Positions 37,193 to 47,029 of a stretch of 64,000 bases of DNA are shown one piece after another. The stretch covers positions 38,497 to 102,496 of the forward strand of contig NZ_JAFKRG010000047.1 in NCBI RefSeq assembly GCF_019038415.1. Direction: 5' to 3'. Within the stretch, counting starts at the first letter, position 1, and each line of letters begins with the position of its first letter. The position numbers and the translations under genes were made by a program. The stretch comes from Synechococcus sp. CCY 9618. GTDB lineage: Bacteria; Cyanobacteriota; Cyanobacteriia; PCC-6307; Cyanobiaceae. The notes below the pieces were generated by a model that searched no databases, was not told where the DNA came from, and saw nothing but the letters and a program-made list of their open reading frames with translations.

Positions 37193-37220
37193 CCTCCCCA
37201 CCGGGAGGACCCTGCCAGGG
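37193..37220. terminator. Tandem hairpins between convergent thiL and gap2
   Basis: CCTCCC-CACC-GGGAGG (37193-37208) is a perfect 6-bp hairpin with a 4-nt loop, followed directly by CCCT-GCC-AGGG (37210-37220). They lie in the 49-nt gap between two converging genes, where a bidirectional terminator is expected. No T-tract accompanies them. Confidence 0.4.
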
Positions 37221-37239
37221 TGGGATCAGACGCCCGGGC

Positions 37240-38262
37240 TCACTTCCAGTTGCGGGCCACCACTTCGGCAAGGTCGACGACGCGCTGGCTGTAGCCCCAC
37301 TCGTTGTCGTACCAGGAGATCACCTTGACCATGTTGTCGCCCATCACCAGGGTGAGATCGGCATCAACGATCGCCGACTCGTCGGTGCCGGCGTGGTCGG
37401 TGGAGACCAGGGGCAGATCGCAGTACTTGATGATCCCCTTCATGCCGTTCTCCGACGCGGCCTTGAGGGTGGCGTTGACCTCTTCCTTGGTGGTGCTGCG
37501 GCTCACCTCGATCACCAGATCCACCACCGACACGTTGGGAGTGGGCACCCGCAGGGCGATGCCGTTGAGTTTGCCCTTCATGGGTGGATACACCAGGGCG
37601 ACCGCCTTGGCGGCACCGGTGGAGGTGGGCACAATATTGACGGCCGCAGCCCTGGCCCGGCGCAGGTCGCGATGGCTGGCATCGAGGATCCGCTGGTCGC
37701 CGGTGTAGCTGTGGGTCGTGGTCATGGTGCCCTTGACGATGCCGAAGGCCTGGTCGAGCACCTTCACCAACGGAGCCAGGCAGTTGGTGGTGCAGCTGGC
37801 GTTGCTGATGATCGCGTAGTCATCGTGGCGGTACTGATCCGCGTTGACGCCCACCACGAACGTGCCGACGCCCTCACCCTTGCCGGGGGCGGTGATCAGG
37901 ACCTTCTTCGCTCCGGCTTCGATGTGCTTACCGGCTCCTTTTTCATCGATGAACACACCAGTGGCTTCGATCACCAGATCAACGCCCCACTCTTTCCAGG
38001 GAAGGTTGAGGGGATTGCGATCAGAGAAGCACTTGATCGGCTTGCCATTCACCACGATCGTGTCGTCGGTGTAGCTCACTTCCGCGTTGCGGATGTGGCC
38101 CAGCATCGTGTCGTACTGAAGCAGGTGCGCGTTGGTCTTCGGATCGGAGGTGTCATTCAGACCCACCACTTCGATGCCTGTGTTCTCACCGCGGCTGAGC
38201 CAGCAACGCATGAAGTTCCGACCGATTCGGCCAAATCCATTGATCGCAACGCGCAAGGTCAT
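37240..38262 (-). CDS. gap2: Glyceraldehyde-3-phosphate dehydrogenase, Calvin-cycle (Gap2) type
   Basis: Reduces 1,3-bisphosphoglycerate with NADPH (also NADH) in CO2 fixation. 340 residues: [16 protein letters not shown], catalytic Cys157 in NASCTTNC, the His in [11 protein letters not shown], phosphate-binding [13 protein letters not shown] and the C-terminal [15 protein letters not shown]. The sequence [20 protein letters not shown] is characteristic of the plastid/cyanobacterial GapA/Gap2 group (Thr rather than Asp at the NADP-discriminating spot). Monocistronic, divergent from murC with a 179-nt gap that should hold both promoters. Confidence 0.95.
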   Translation of the reverse strand: MTLRVAINGFGRIGRNFMRCWLSRGENTGIEVVGLNDTSDPKTNAHLLQYDTMLGHIRNAEVSYTDDTIVVNGKPIKCFSDRNPLNLPWKEWGVDLVIEATGVFIDEKGAGKHIEAGAKKVLITAPGKGEGVGTFVVGVNADQYRHDDYAIISNASCTTNCLAPLVKVLDQAFGIVKGTMTTTHSYTGDQRILDASHRDLRRARAAAVNIVPTSTGAAKAVALVYPPMKGKLNGIALRVPTPNVSVVDLVIEVSRSTTKEEVNATLKAASENGMKGIIKYCDLPLVSTDHAGTDESAIVDADLTLVMGDNMVKVISWYDNEWGYSQRVVDLAEVVARNWK

Positions 38263-38441
38263 GGCAGAAAGCGGTGAAACCCGCTAGCAAGGGAGGATTT
38301 TGGCTGCCGATCATACAGAAATGGGGTTCCGGCCCTTTCCTGCAGCCCCAGGGCCCGGATCGGACGGTCGGCAAAGCGCAGTATCTCGTAAGGGGGGGAG
38401 GGGGGATCTGCCGTTATTTTCGGCGTGGCCTGGAGTCCCCC

Positions 38442-39905
38442 TTGATCCCGAAGCTCGATCGCCGTCAGCCGCTCCACTTCATCGGAGCCGGGGGCATCGG
38501 CATGTCCGCCCTTGCAGGGATCCTGGCGCAGAGGGGCTTCGCGGTGAGTGGCTCCGATCCCCGTCCCGGCCCGGTGCTGGAACGCCTCCGGGGCGTCGGA
38601 GTGCGCATCTTCCAGGAGCAGACCGCGGCCACCATCGACGCGGTGCTGGCCGCCACCGGCGGGGAGGGCTCCAGCGACGACCTGCCGCCCCTTGTGGTGA
38701 TCAGCTCAGCGGTCCCCGCCAGCAATCCGGAGCTGGCCGAAGCCCGACGGCGGGGGCTGCCGGTGGTGCATCGCTCGGATGTGCTGGCGGCCCTGATCAA
38801 CGCCCAGCCCTCGATCGCCGTGGCCGGCAGTCACGGCAAGACCACCACCAGCACCCTCATCGCCACGCTGCTGGAGGCGGTCCGTGAGGACCCCACCGCC
38901 GTGATCGGAGGCATCGTGCCGGCCTTCGGCAGCAATGGGCGCCAGGGCCATGGCCGTCTGCTGGTGGCGGAAGCCGACGAATCGGACGGCTCGCTGGTGA
39001 AATTCCGCCCTCACCTGGGCCTGCTCACCAACATCGAACTCGACCACACCGATCACTACCCGGACCTCGCCTCCCTGGTGGCCACCCTGCAACGTTTCGC
39101 CGCAGGCTGCACGACCCTGCTGGCCAACCGGGACTGCCCGGTGCTGCGGAACCACTTCCAGGCCACGAGCTGGTGGTCCACCTGCAGCCTGGAGGGAGCG
39201 GACTTCGCCGCCATCCCCCTGGAGGAGCGGGGTGACGGCACCCTGGCCACCTACTTCGAGCAGGGGGTGGCGCTGGGTGCCATCGAGGTGCCCCTGCCCG
39301 GCCGCCACAACCTCAGCAACACCCTGGCGGCGGTGGCGGCCTGTCGGCTGGAGGGCGTGCCCCTCCAGGCTCTGCGGCAGGCGGTGGCAGGGTTGCGGCC
39401 GCCTGGACGCCGCTTCGACTGCCGCGGTCTCTGGCAGGACCGGGCAATCGTCGATGACTACGCCCACCATCCCAGTGAGGTGGCCGCCACCCTGGCCATG
39501 GCCCGTCTGATGGTGGACAGCGGCCGCAGCCCCCTGCCCCTCGTGCCGCGGCGCCTGGTGGCGGTGTTCCAGCCCCACCGCTACACCCGCACCGCCCAGT
39601 TCCTGGAGGACTTCGCCGCCGCCCTGAGCCGGGCCGATGCCGTGCTGCTGGCCCCCCTCTATGCCGCCGGCGAGGCCCCCCTGGCGGGGATCTCCAGCCC
39701 GGCCCTCGCCGAGGCGCTGCGGTCCATCGACCCCGATCTCCCGGTGGAGGTGGCCGACAGCATGGAGGCTCTGGCCGAGCTGGTGGCCCGTGTCACCGGC
39801 CCCGGGGACCTGGTGCTCGCCATGGGGGCGGGCGACGTCAACAGCCTCTGGGACCGGCTGGGGGCCCTGGACGAGCCCGGTAAGCCTTCGGTGCTGGTGG
39901 CCTGA
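38442..39905 (+). CDS. murC: UDP-N-acetylmuramate--L-alanine ligase
   Basis: Adds L-alanine to UDP-MurNAc, the first peptide step of peptidoglycan precursor synthesis. 487 residues from a TTG at 38442, which places the conserved [15 protein letters not shown] near the start as in homologues; the ATG at 38274 would add non-homologous sequence. ATP loop [29 protein letters not shown] and the C-terminal [14 protein letters not shown] and FQPHRYTRT are intact. murB follows after 6 nt. The 179-nt upstream gap includes a G-rich run (about 38391-38405) on the plus strand. Confidence 0.94.
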   Translation: MIPKLDRRQPLHFIGAGGIGMSALAGILAQRGFAVSGSDPRPGPVLERLRGVGVRIFQEQTAATIDAVLAATGGEGSSDDLPPLVVISSAVPASNPELAEARRRGLPVVHRSDVLAALINAQPSIAVAGSHGKTTTSTLIATLLEAVREDPTAVIGGIVPAFGSNGRQGHGRLLVAEADESDGSLVKFRPHLGLLTNIELDHTDHYPDLASLVATLQRFAAGCTTLLANRDCPVLRNHFQATSWWSTCSLEGADFAAIPLEERGDGTLATYFEQGVALGAIEVPLPGRHNLSNTLAAVAACRLEGVPLQALRQAVAGLRPPGRRFDCRGLWQDRAIVDDYAHHPSEVAATLAMARLMVDSGRSPLPLVPRRLVAVFQPHRYTRTAQFLEDFAAALSRADAVLLAPLYAAGEAPLAGISSPALAEALRSIDPDLPVEVADSMEALAELVARVTGPGDLVLAMGAGDVNSLWDRLGALDEPGKPSVLVA

Positions 39906-39911
39906 GGGGGG

Positions 39912-40805
39912 ATGGTCCCGCCCGCCTGCCACGAACCGATGCGATCGGTGCTCCTGGGGGACTACACCACCTGGAAGGTGGGTGGAGCGTCCGAATGGTT
40001 CGCCGAACCCGCTGACCAGGAGGAACTGATCGCCCACGCCGCCTGGGCGGTGGCCGGTGGGGTGCCGTACCGCTGCATCGGGGCCGGCTCCAACCTTCTG
40101 ATCGCCGATGCCGGCCTCACCGGCCTCACCCTCTGCAGCCGCCGCCTTCAGGGCAGCCGCCTGGATCCGAACGAGGGCTGGGTGGAGGCGGAGGCCGGCG
40201 AACCGATTCCCACCCTGGCCCGCAAGGCCGCCCGAAGCGGCCTGCACGGCCTGGAGTGGGCGGTGGGCATCCCCGGCACGGTGGGCGGGGCGGTCGTCAT
40301 GAACGCGGGCGCCCAGGGGGGCTGCACCGCCGAGTGGCTGCACTCGGTGCGGGTGCTGGATCCCCGCAGGCCAGAGGTCCCCTTCGTCCTGGCCGCCGCC
40401 GATCTGGCCTTCGCCTACCGCCACAGCCGCCTGCAGGAAGAACCGCTGCTGGTGCTCTCGGCCCGGTTCCGGCTGGAGACGGGCCACGACCCGGCCAGCG
40501 TCGCCGCCCGCACCAGCGCCAACCTGCACAGCCGCACCAGCACCCAGCCCTACCAGCAACCCAGCTGCGGCAGCGTGTTCCGCAACCCGGAGCCCCTCAA
40601 GGCCGGCCAGCTGATCGAAGCACTGGGCCTCAAGGGGCTGAGCATCGGCCAGGCCCAGGTGTCGCCGATCCATGCCAATTTCATCGTCAACACAGGCGCC
40701 GCCACGGCCACCGACATCGACGCCCTGATCCGGCTCGTGCAGCAGCGGGTGCTGGAAGCCCGGGGGGTGCGGCTGCACCCGGAAGTCAAACGGCTGGGGT
40801 TCTAA
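39912..40805 (+). CDS. murB: UDP-N-acetylenolpyruvoylglucosamine reductase
   Basis: FAD-dependent reduction of UDP-GlcNAc-enolpyruvate to UDP-MurNAc. 297 residues: [26 protein letters not shown] (FAD loop), [24 protein letters not shown] as a pattern, AYRHSRLQ, and [20 protein letters not shown] with the catalytic Ser; the final Glu lies in [12 protein letters not shown] type II MurB, lacking the tyrosine loop insertion. The start is 39912 or 39939. It is 6 nt after murC, so the two are an operon. Confidence 0.95.
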   Translation: MVPPACHEPMRSVLLGDYTTWKVGGASEWFAEPADQEELIAHAAWAVAGGVPYRCIGAGSNLLIADAGLTGLTLCSRRLQGSRLDPNEGWVEAEAGEPIPTLARKAARSGLHGLEWAVGIPGTVGGAVVMNAGAQGGCTAEWLHSVRVLDPRRPEVPFVLAAADLAFAYRHSRLQEEPLLVLSARFRLETGHDPASVAARTSANLHSRTSTQPYQQPSCGSVFRNPEPLKAGQLIEALGLKGLSIGQAQVSPIHANFIVNTGAATATDIDALIRLVQQRVLEARGVRLHPEVKRLGF

Positions 40806-40831
40806 CCTGCCTCCACCCGTAATTCCCTGGC

Positions 40832-41173
40832 ATGGCCGGCTTCGGACTTCCCAACTTCGGACAGCTGACCGAGGCCTTCCGCAAGGCCCAGCAGATCCAG
40901 CAGGACGCCCAGAAGCTCCAGGAGGAGCTCGATGCGATGGAGCTCCAGGGCAGCGACCCCGAGGGCCGGGCCAGCGTCTGGCTGTCAGGCAACCAGCAGC
41001 CCCTGCGGGTGGAGCTGAGCCCGGAACTGCTGAGCGAGCCGGCCGAAGCTGTCGAGGCCGCGGTGCTGGCCGCCCTCACCAAGGCCTACGAGGTCTCCAC
41101 CACCACCATGCGCGAGCGGATGGAATCCCTCACCGGAGGCCTGGACCTCAACCTTCCAGGTCTGGGGAACTGA
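40832..41173 (+). CDS. YbaB/EbfC family nucleoid-associated protein
   Basis: 113-residue DNA-binding protein that dimerises through a long helix ([23 protein letters not shown]). Downstream come the YbaB-type [21 protein letters not shown] segment and a C-terminal [21 protein letters not shown]. Picocyanobacteria place it after murB. The N-terminal [14 protein letters not shown] is typical of the cyanobacterial group. It overlaps the rsgA 3' end on the other strand by 26 nt. Confidence 0.9.
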   Translation: MAGFGLPNFGQLTEAFRKAQQIQQDAQKLQEELDAMELQGSDPEGRASVWLSGNQQPLRVELSPELLSEPAEAVEAAVLAALTKAYEVSTTTMRERMESLTGGLDLNLPGLGN

Positions 41174-42221
41174 GCTCCGGATCCGCTCCCGGCAGGTCCT
41201 GGGCCTCCGCCTGGCGGCGGCTGCGGCGGGAGGATCGTCGCAGCTGGGGATCGAGCAGCGGTTCGAGCCGGTCGCCCCGCTGACGCAGGCCCCGGCCCCC
41301 CTGGCCGGCCCTGCCCGAGCGAGCCGCCGCCCCTGCCAGGGCCTCCACCTCCTCCAGACAGCGAGCGAACAGTGCCCGGCGGTCCCAGCTGTCACCCATG
41401 GAACAGCCCGGATCGTCCTGATGGCGGCAGTTGGCGAAGCGGCAGGGGGTGGTGCTCAGCCGCGCCTGCAATTCCGGGAACGCCGCCGCCAGGGTCTGGG
41501 GGTCGGAGGGCAGGGACGGGGTGTTGAAGCCGGGGGAATCGGCCACCAGGGCCCCTGGCGCCAGGGCAAACAGTTCCACATGGCGGGTGGTGTGGCGTCC
41601 CCGGCGCAGACGTCCGGAGACGGTCGCGACCCGCAGCTCCAGGGAGGGCGCCAGGGCGTTGAGCAGGCTGCTCTTGCCCACTCCGGAGGGGCCGCAGAGG
41701 ACGGCGATGCCTGGTTGGTGGAGCTGCTGGCGCAGGGCCTCGAGGCCTTCGCCGTTGCGGGTGGAGACGGCCGTCGCGCCATAGCCCCAGCCCTCCAGCC
41801 GCCGGCACCAGTCCCGCACCTCGCCAGCCGGAAGCAGATCGGCCTTGCTCAGCACCACCTGCACCGGCTGGCCGGTGGCCTCGGCGGTGATCAGGAACCG
41901 GGTCAGCTGCAGCGGATCCAGGCGCGGTTCCGCCAGCGCCACCACCACCACGACCCGGCTGACGTTGGCCACCGCAGGCCGCGGCAGCAGGTTGTGGCGG
42001 GGCTCGAGGCCCACAACAGCGCCCCGGCGGGCGCCCCAGTCGATGGCCCCCACCGCCACCCGGTCGCCCACGCACACCTGCTGGCCACTTTTGTCGAGCC
42101 GGCTGCGGCGGGTGCAGAGCAGGCGCACCGCCGCTCCCAGGAGGGCATCGCCATCGAGGCTCACCAGGCAGAAGTTGGCCTGCAGGGCCACCACCCGACC
42201 CGGCAGAAGCTCAGGTCCCAT
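41148..42221 (-). CDS. rsgA: Ribosome small subunit-dependent GTPase A
   Basis: Circularly permuted GTPase that checks late 30S maturation. 357 residues: N-terminal OB-fold with [16 protein letters not shown], then the G4 motif VLSKADLL before the G1 P-loop [14 protein letters not shown] and G3 DSPGFN (the permuted order). The C-terminal zinc knuckle is present ([14 protein letters not shown] and a later Cys). The tail of about 50 residues is basic and disordered. The start overlaps the tusA-like gene by 11 nt. Confidence 0.95.
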   Translation of the reverse strand: MGPELLPGRVVALQANFCLVSLDGDALLGAAVRLLCTRRSRLDKSGQQVCVGDRVAVGAIDWGARRGAVVGLEPRHNLLPRPAVANVSRVVVVVALAEPRLDPLQLTRFLITAEATGQPVQVVLSKADLLPAGEVRDWCRRLEGWGYGATAVSTRNGEGLEALRQQLHQPGIAVLCGPSGVGKSSLLNALAPSLELRVATVSGRLRRGRHTTRHVELFALAPGALVADSPGFNTPSLPSDPQTLAAAFPELQARLSTTPCRFANCRHQDDPGCSMGDSWDRRALFARCLEEVEALAGAAARSGRAGQGGRGLRQRGDRLEPLLDPQLRRSSRRSRRQAEAQDLPGADPELSSPDLEG

Positions 42222-42456
42222 CCCGGCGCACCAGAAGCCTCACCCCAGCACCGTCGCCGAACGGCGACGGCTCCACCAGCTCCACGGCATGACCTTCAAA
42301 GCGCAATCCGTCCGCCACCGTCTCCTGCGGTTCACCCTGGTCGAGGTCGATCTGCAGGCAGGCCCCTGGCGGCAGCTTCTCGAGGGCCAGGCGGGCCCGG
42401 ATGAAATTGAGCGGGCAGGGGGTGCCGCGCAGATCGAGCGCCGTGGTCACGGTCAA
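42211..42456 (-). CDS. TusA/SirA-family sulfur carrier-like protein
   Basis: 81 residues, the size of TusA. The conserved Cys14 lies in [18 protein letters not shown], the CPxP-like (here CPLN) motif that carries persulfide sulfur in tRNA thiolation or related sulfur relay. The C-terminal half has [12 protein letters not shown]. Replacement of the second Pro of CPxP by Asn sets it apart from classical TusA. It overlaps the end of dnaJ by 4 nt and the start of rsgA by 11 nt, so it is tightly coupled in the grpE-dnaJ operon. Confidence 0.83.
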   Translation of the reverse strand: MTVTTALDLRGTPCPLNFIRARLALEKLPPGACLQIDLDQGEPQETVADGLRFEGHAVELVEPSPFGDGAGVRLLVRRDGT

Positions 42457-43577
42457 CCGAACAGGCCGCCGAACAGGCCACTCTTGTGATGGTGGCGCTG
42501 CCCCTTGCGGGTGTGGTGGCCGGCCAGCTGCTCCAGCAGCTCCCGTTCCTCGCCGTTGAGCTTGGTGGGCAGCTGGACCTTGATGGTGAACTGGTGGTTG
42601 CCCCGGGCCACCGGGTTGCCCAGCCGCGGCACACCCTTGCCCTGGAGGGTGATCACCGCTCCCGGCTGGGTGCCGGCGGGAATCTCCAGCTGCTCGTGCC
42701 CGTCGACCGTCTCCACCTCAATGGTGTCGCCCAGGATCGCCTGGAGGTAGTTGAGCGGCACCTCGGAGTGCATCGTCACCCCGTCGCGGCGCAGGTGGGG
42801 ATGGGACTGGGCGGTCAGGAAGACGTACAGGTCGCCGGCTGGGCCGCCCCGCTGGCCGGCATTGCCCTCCTGACCGACCCGCAGCCGGGTGCCCGTGTCG
42901 ACGCCGGCAGGAATGTTGATCCGCAGTTTCTTGCGCACCTGCTGCAGGCCCTGGCCGCCACAGGCGGAGCAGGGATCGGCGATCACCTGGCCGCTCCCCT
43001 CGCAGGTGGGGCAGGGTGCCACCTGGGTGAAGCTGCCGAAGGGGGTGCGGGTGGCCCGACGCACCTGGCCGGCCCCACCGCAGGTGCCGCAGCCGGTGGG
43101 GCCGCTGCCGGCCTTGGCGCCGGAGCCGCTGCAGGTGGTGCAGGTCTCGAGATGGCGGATCTGGACATCCTTCTCGGTACCGAAGACGGCCTCGCTGAAG
43201 CTGATGGTGAGATCCAGACGCAGGTCGTCGCCCTGGCGCGGCCCCCGCCGCCGCGCCCCAGCAGGTGCGCCACCGCCGGAACCACCGAAGCCGCTGAAGA
43301 AGGTCTCGAAGAGGTCAGCGAAGCCCCCCATGTCGCCCATATCGGGCATACCGCCACCACCGCCCAGTCCGGCCTCACCGAACTGGTCGTAGCGGGACCG
43401 GGTCTGGGGGTCGCTGAGCACCTCGTAGGCACGCCCGATCTCCTTGAAGCGGTCCTCAGCCCCTGGCTCCTTGTTGACGTCGGGGTGGTACTGACGGGCC
43501 AGACGCCGGTAGGCCTTCTTGAGGCTGTCGGCATCCACATCCCGGGAGACGCCGAGCAGGTCGTAGTAATCCGCCAT
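42453..43577 (-). CDS. dnaJ: Chaperone DnaJ (class I)
   Basis: Co-chaperone that delivers substrates to DnaK and stimulates its ATPase. 374 residues: J domain with [10 protein letters not shown] (HPD motif), Gly-rich region with [14 protein letters not shown], four CxxCxGxG zinc repeats (for example [10 protein letters not shown] and CPTCEGSG) and the C-terminal substrate domains. Start overlaps the grpE stop by one base. grpE-dnaJ pairs are usual in cyanobacteria. Confidence 0.96.
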   Translation of the reverse strand: MADYYDLLGVSRDVDADSLKKAYRRLARQYHPDVNKEPGAEDRFKEIGRAYEVLSDPQTRSRYDQFGEAGLGGGGGMPDMGDMGGFADLFETFFSGFGGSGGGAPAGARRRGPRQGDDLRLDLTISFSEAVFGTEKDVQIRHLETCTTCSGSGAKAGSGPTGCGTCGGAGQVRRATRTPFGSFTQVAPCPTCEGSGQVIADPCSACGGQGLQQVRKKLRINIPAGVDTGTRLRVGQEGNAGQRGGPAGDLYVFLTAQSHPHLRRDGVTMHSEVPLNYLQAILGDTIEVETVDGHEQLEIPAGTQPGAVITLQGKGVPRLGNPVARGNHQFTIKVQLPTKLNGEERELLEQLAGHHTRKGQRHHHKSGLFGGLFG

Positions 43578-44332
43578 CAGCCGGCCTGCCCACCGGCGGG
43601 AGGAGCCGCGGATTCGGAGCCATGGGCCTCACCTGTCGGGCCCGGACCCATGGACACCTTGACCAGGGCGTGGCGCAGGACGCGGCCATCAAGGTGATAG
43701 CCCCGCTGCAATTCCTCGATCACCACGTCCTCGGGGTGATCGTCACTGGGTTCCCGCAGAACGGCCTCGTGAAGTTTGGGATCGAAGGGTTCCCCTTCCA
43801 CCCGCATCGGTGAAACACCCAGTTGCTTGAACACGTCGACCAGTTGCTTGTAGAGGTTCTGGTAACTGCGGTGCAGGCTCTGGGCCTCCTCGCTCTGGGG
43901 GCTGAGCTGCTGCCGGGCCCGGTCGAAGTTGTCGACCACCGGCAGGATCTCGGTGAGGGTGGTGCAGGTGATGTGCAGCCGCTGGTCGTCCTGGTCCCGG
44001 CTCTGGCGTTTGCGGAAGTTGTCGAAATCAGCCGCGATGCGCATGTACTGGCTCTTGAGCGACTCGTTCTCGCTGCGCAGGGAAGCCAGTTCGGACTCGA
44101 GTTGCGCGATGCGTTCGGCCGGCACGACGCTGGTCTCGGTGGGGCGATCCGCCGGGGACGCCGCTTCAGGGGGATCGGCGGGGCCGGAATCCTGGGCGGA
44201 TGTGTCCTGATCAGTGTCTCCGCCCGCCTTGTCCTGAAGATCCTTGAAGAGCGACTCCGCCTGAGCCGCGTCGACCGCGCCCTCCTGGGGATCGATCCGT
44301 TCCTCGTGGGCAGGGGTGGTTTCGCCGGTCAT
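43577..44332 (-). CDS. grpE: Nucleotide exchange factor GrpE
   Basis: Releases ADP from DnaK. 251 residues: a long acidic N-terminal extension (about 1-75) with Asp/Pro/Ala, then a coiled-coil helix ([21 protein letters not shown]) and the GrpE core with [22 protein letters not shown] and the beta-domain [16 protein letters not shown] Ser/Ala/Gly tail follows. Located 112 nt from the divergent pilB start. No CIRCE-type inverted repeat (TTAGCACTC-N9-GAGTGCTAA) was seen upstream. Confidence 0.95.
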   Translation of the reverse strand: MTGETTPAHEERIDPQEGAVDAAQAESLFKDLQDKAGGDTDQDTSAQDSGPADPPEAASPADRPTETSVVPAERIAQLESELASLRSENESLKSQYMRIAADFDNFRKRQSRDQDDQRLHITCTTLTEILPVVDNFDRARQQLSPQSEEAQSLHRSYQNLYKQLVDVFKQLGVSPMRVEGEPFDPKLHEAVLREPSDDHPEDVVIEELQRGYHLDGRVLRHALVKVSMGPGPTGEAHGSESAAPPAGGQAG

Positions 44333-44444
44333 GCGTTCTGGCAGGGATGTCAGATCCCGTTATGTTGAATGGCCAGGAGGCCTCTTCACAAGCGGCGGAA
44401 GCCCGCACCTCCTCCCCCGGCTTCGCTCCCGATCTCCTCCGTCG

Positions 44445-45902
44445 ATGCAATCCGAAAGCCTCACCCAGCGTCCTCAGGTCACCGGGGCGGAGCACACGTC
44501 CCTGTTTCGCGATCTCGATCTGGGTCAGGCCTCAACCGTCCAGAACCAGCGGACACCTGAAACCGAAGACCTGGAAGCCTCCAGTTCCGGCGAAGGGATC
44601 TCGCCGGTGATGAGCCTGGTGGACCGCATCCTCATCGAGTCGCTGACCACCGGCGCCAGCGACGTCCACGTGGAGCCCCAGGAGGACGGTCTGCTGATCC
44701 GTTTCCGCCAGGACGGCGTGCTGCGCAGCATCGACAAGCTGCCTCGCACACTCATCCCTGCGGTGACATCGCGGTTCAAGATCATGGCCGACCTGGACAT
44801 CGCCGAGCGGCGGATGCCCCAGGACGGCAGGATCCGCCGCAACTTCCGCGGGCGCACCATGGATTTCCGGGTCAGCACCCTGCCCGGCCGCTATGGGGAG
44901 AAGGTGGTCCTCCGGCTGCTCGACAGCGGCGCCACCCAGCTCGGGCTGGACAGCCTGATCACCGACGTGGACGCCCGGTCGACCCTGAGGGACATCGGCT
45001 CGAAACCCTTCGGGATGATCCTGGTCACCGGACCGACGGGCTCCGGCAAGTCGACCACCCTGTACGCCCTGCTGTCGGAGCGCAACGACCCCTCGATCAA
45101 CATCTCCACGGTGGAGGATCCGATCGAGTACACCCTCCAGGGCATCACCCAGACCCAGGTGAACCGGGAGAAGGGCTACGACTTCAGCTCCGCCCTGCGG
45201 GCCTTCATGCGCCAGGACCCGGACGTGCTGCTGGTGGGCGAGACCCGCGACCTGGAAACCGCCCGCACCGCCATCGAGGCGGCCCTCACCGGCCACCTGG
45301 TGCTCACCACCCTGCACTGCAACGACGCGGCCAGCGCCTTCGCCCGACTCGATGAGATGGGCATGGAGCCCTTCCTGGTGAGCGCCTCGCTTCTGGGGGT
45401 CGTGTCCCAGCGTCTGCTGCGGCGCCTCTGCAGCGAATGCCGGGTGGCCTACCACCCCAATCCCGGCGACCTGGCCCGGTTCGGCCTGGTGGCCACCGAT
45501 GAGAGCGACATCACCTTCTATCGCTCCAACACCGTGCTTCCCGGCTCGGAGGGCTGCTGCAGCGCCTGCCAGGGTCGGGGCTATGCCGGCCGGGTGGGGG
45601 TGTACGAAATCCTGCGCATGAATGAAAACCTCTCCTCTGCGGTGGCCAAGCGGGCCACCACCGAGGAACTCCGGCGTCTGGCCCTGGAGTCCGGAATGAA
45701 GACGCTGCTGGGGTACGGCCTCGATCTCGTGCGCCAGGGGCTCACCACCCTCGAGGAGGTTGAGCGGATGCTCCTCACCGACACGGGCCTGGAGTCGGAG
45801 CGCCGGGCCCGGGCCCTGAGCACCCTCACCTGCCGCAGCTGCGGCGCCGGACTTGAGGACGAATGGCTCGAATGTCCCTACTGTCTGAGCGTTCGTAACT
45901 GA
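44445..45902 (+). CDS. pilB: Type IV pilus assembly ATPase PilB (GspE/PulE family) with C-terminal zinc ribbon
   Basis: Hexameric motor that drives pilus extension. 485 residues from the ATG at 44445, lacking the usual N-terminal MshEN domain (most PilB are around 560-670). Walker A GPTGSGKST (about residue 196), Asp box TVEDPIEYT, Walker B DVLLVGETRD and His box HLVLTTLHCND are intact. The tetracysteine zinc site (CSEC... CSAC) is present. A second, terminal CxxC pair (CRSCG...CPYC, about 463-480) forms a zinc-ribbon-like tail. pilT starts 6 nt downstream. Confidence 0.93.
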   Translation: MQSESLTQRPQVTGAEHTSLFRDLDLGQASTVQNQRTPETEDLEASSSGEGISPVMSLVDRILIESLTTGASDVHVEPQEDGLLIRFRQDGVLRSIDKLPRTLIPAVTSRFKIMADLDIAERRMPQDGRIRRNFRGRTMDFRVSTLPGRYGEKVVLRLLDSGATQLGLDSLITDVDARSTLRDIGSKPFGMILVTGPTGSGKSTTLYALLSERNDPSINISTVEDPIEYTLQGITQTQVNREKGYDFSSALRAFMRQDPDVLLVGETRDLETARTAIEAALTGHLVLTTLHCNDAASAFARLDEMGMEPFLVSASLLGVVSQRLLRRLCSECRVAYHPNPGDLARFGLVATDESDITFYRSNTVLPGSEGCCSACQGRGYAGRVGVYEILRMNENLSSAVAKRATTEELRRLALESGMKTLLGYGLDLVRQGLTTLEEVERMLLTDTGLESERRARALSTLTCRSCGAGLEDEWLECPYCLSVRN

Positions 45903-45907
45903 GCGGA

Positions 45908-46984
45908 ATGGACCTTCTCATTGAAGATCTGATGCAGGTGCTGGTCAGGGAAGGGGGCAGCGATCTGCATCTTTCCGCCGGCGACCCCCCCTACGGCCGT
46001 TTCAGCGGCAAACTGCGGCCGATCATCGCGGACACCAAACTCACCGAGGAGAGTTGCAATAAACTGATCTTCTCCCTGCTCAATAATGCGCAGAGGAAGA
46101 ATCTGGAACAGAACTGGGAACTCGACTGTGCCTACGGCCTCAAGGGCGTGGCCCGGTTCCGGATCAACGTCTATCGCCAGCGAGGCACCTACGCCGCCTG
46201 CCTGCGGGCCCTGGGCAACGCGATCCCCAGCCTCGACAAGCTGGGTCTCCCGCCGATCGTCGAGGAGATCAGCGGCAAGCCCAAGGGGCTGGTGCTGGTG
46301 ACAGGGCCCACGGGCTCCGGCAAGACCACCACCCTGGCCGCTCTGATCGAACACATCAATGCCACCCGCTCGGAGCACATCCTCACGATCGAGGACCCGA
46401 TCGAGTTCACTTACAAGAATGTGAAGTCGATCATCCACCAACGGGAACTCAACGAGGACACGCGCAGCTTCGCCAATGCCCTGCGGGCGGCCCTGCGGGA
46501 GGACCCTGACGTGATCCTGGTGGGTGAGCTGCGCGACCTGGAAACCATCCAGCTGGCGATCACGGCGGCGGAGACCGGTCACCTGGTGTTCGGCACCCTG
46601 CACACCAGTTCCGCCTCCCAGACGGTCGACCGGATGGTGGACGTCTTCCCGGCCGGCCAGCAGACCCAGATCCGGGTGCAGCTGAGCGGCAGCCTGCTGG
46701 CCGTCTTCTCCCAGACCCTCTGCAAGAACATCCAGCCCACCAACGGGGCCTTCGGCCGGGTGATGGCGCAGGAAATCATGATCAACACCCCCGCCATCGC
46801 CAACCTGATCCGGGAGGGCAAGAGCTCCCAGCTCTACTCCCAGATCCAGACCGGCGCCAACCAGGGAATGCAGACCCTCGATCGGGCCCTGGCCAATCTG
46901 GTCGAAGCCGGCAAGGTGTCCCGCGAAGAGGCTCTGCAGAAAACCACCAAGCCCGAGGAGCTGATCCGGCTGCTCGACCGCTGA
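45908..46984 (+). CDS. pilT: Twitching motility retraction ATPase PilT
   Basis: Hexameric ATPase that retracts type IV pili. 358 residues: N-terminal GGSDLHLSAGDPPYGR, Walker A GPTGSGKTTT near 133, Asp box TIEDPIEF, Walker B DVILVGELRDLETI, His box HLVFGTLHTSSA and a C-terminal segment with RIGKSSQLYSQIQTG-like wording (REGKSSQLYSQ). The AIRNLIRE-type retraction motif corresponds to AIANLIRE. Just 5 nt after pilB. Confidence 0.96.
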   Translation: MDLLIEDLMQVLVREGGSDLHLSAGDPPYGRFSGKLRPIIADTKLTEESCNKLIFSLLNNAQRKNLEQNWELDCAYGLKGVARFRINVYRQRGTYAACLRALGNAIPSLDKLGLPPIVEEISGKPKGLVLVTGPTGSGKTTTLAALIEHINATRSEHILTIEDPIEFTYKNVKSIIHQRELNEDTRSFANALRAALREDPDVILVGELRDLETIQLAITAAETGHLVFGTLHTSSASQTVDRMVDVFPAGQQTQIRVQLSGSLLAVFSQTLCKNIQPTNGAFGRVMAQEIMINTPAIANLIREGKSSQLYSQIQTGANQGMQTLDRALANLVEAGKVSREEALQKTTKPEELIRLLDR

Positions 46985-47029
46985 TCGTTCCGGCCTTTCC
47001 TTCACCCCCGTCCCAGCAGCTCCCCAGCG

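Noticed and set aside
38706..40778. 690-residue open frame on the minus strand
   Set aside because: Antisense to murC and murB, Gly/His/Gln-rich without motifs; both sense genes have complete catalytic motifs.
44333..44444. CIRCE/HrcA operator in front of grpE
   Set aside because: No TTAGCACTC/GAGTGCTAA-type inverted repeat is present in the gap.
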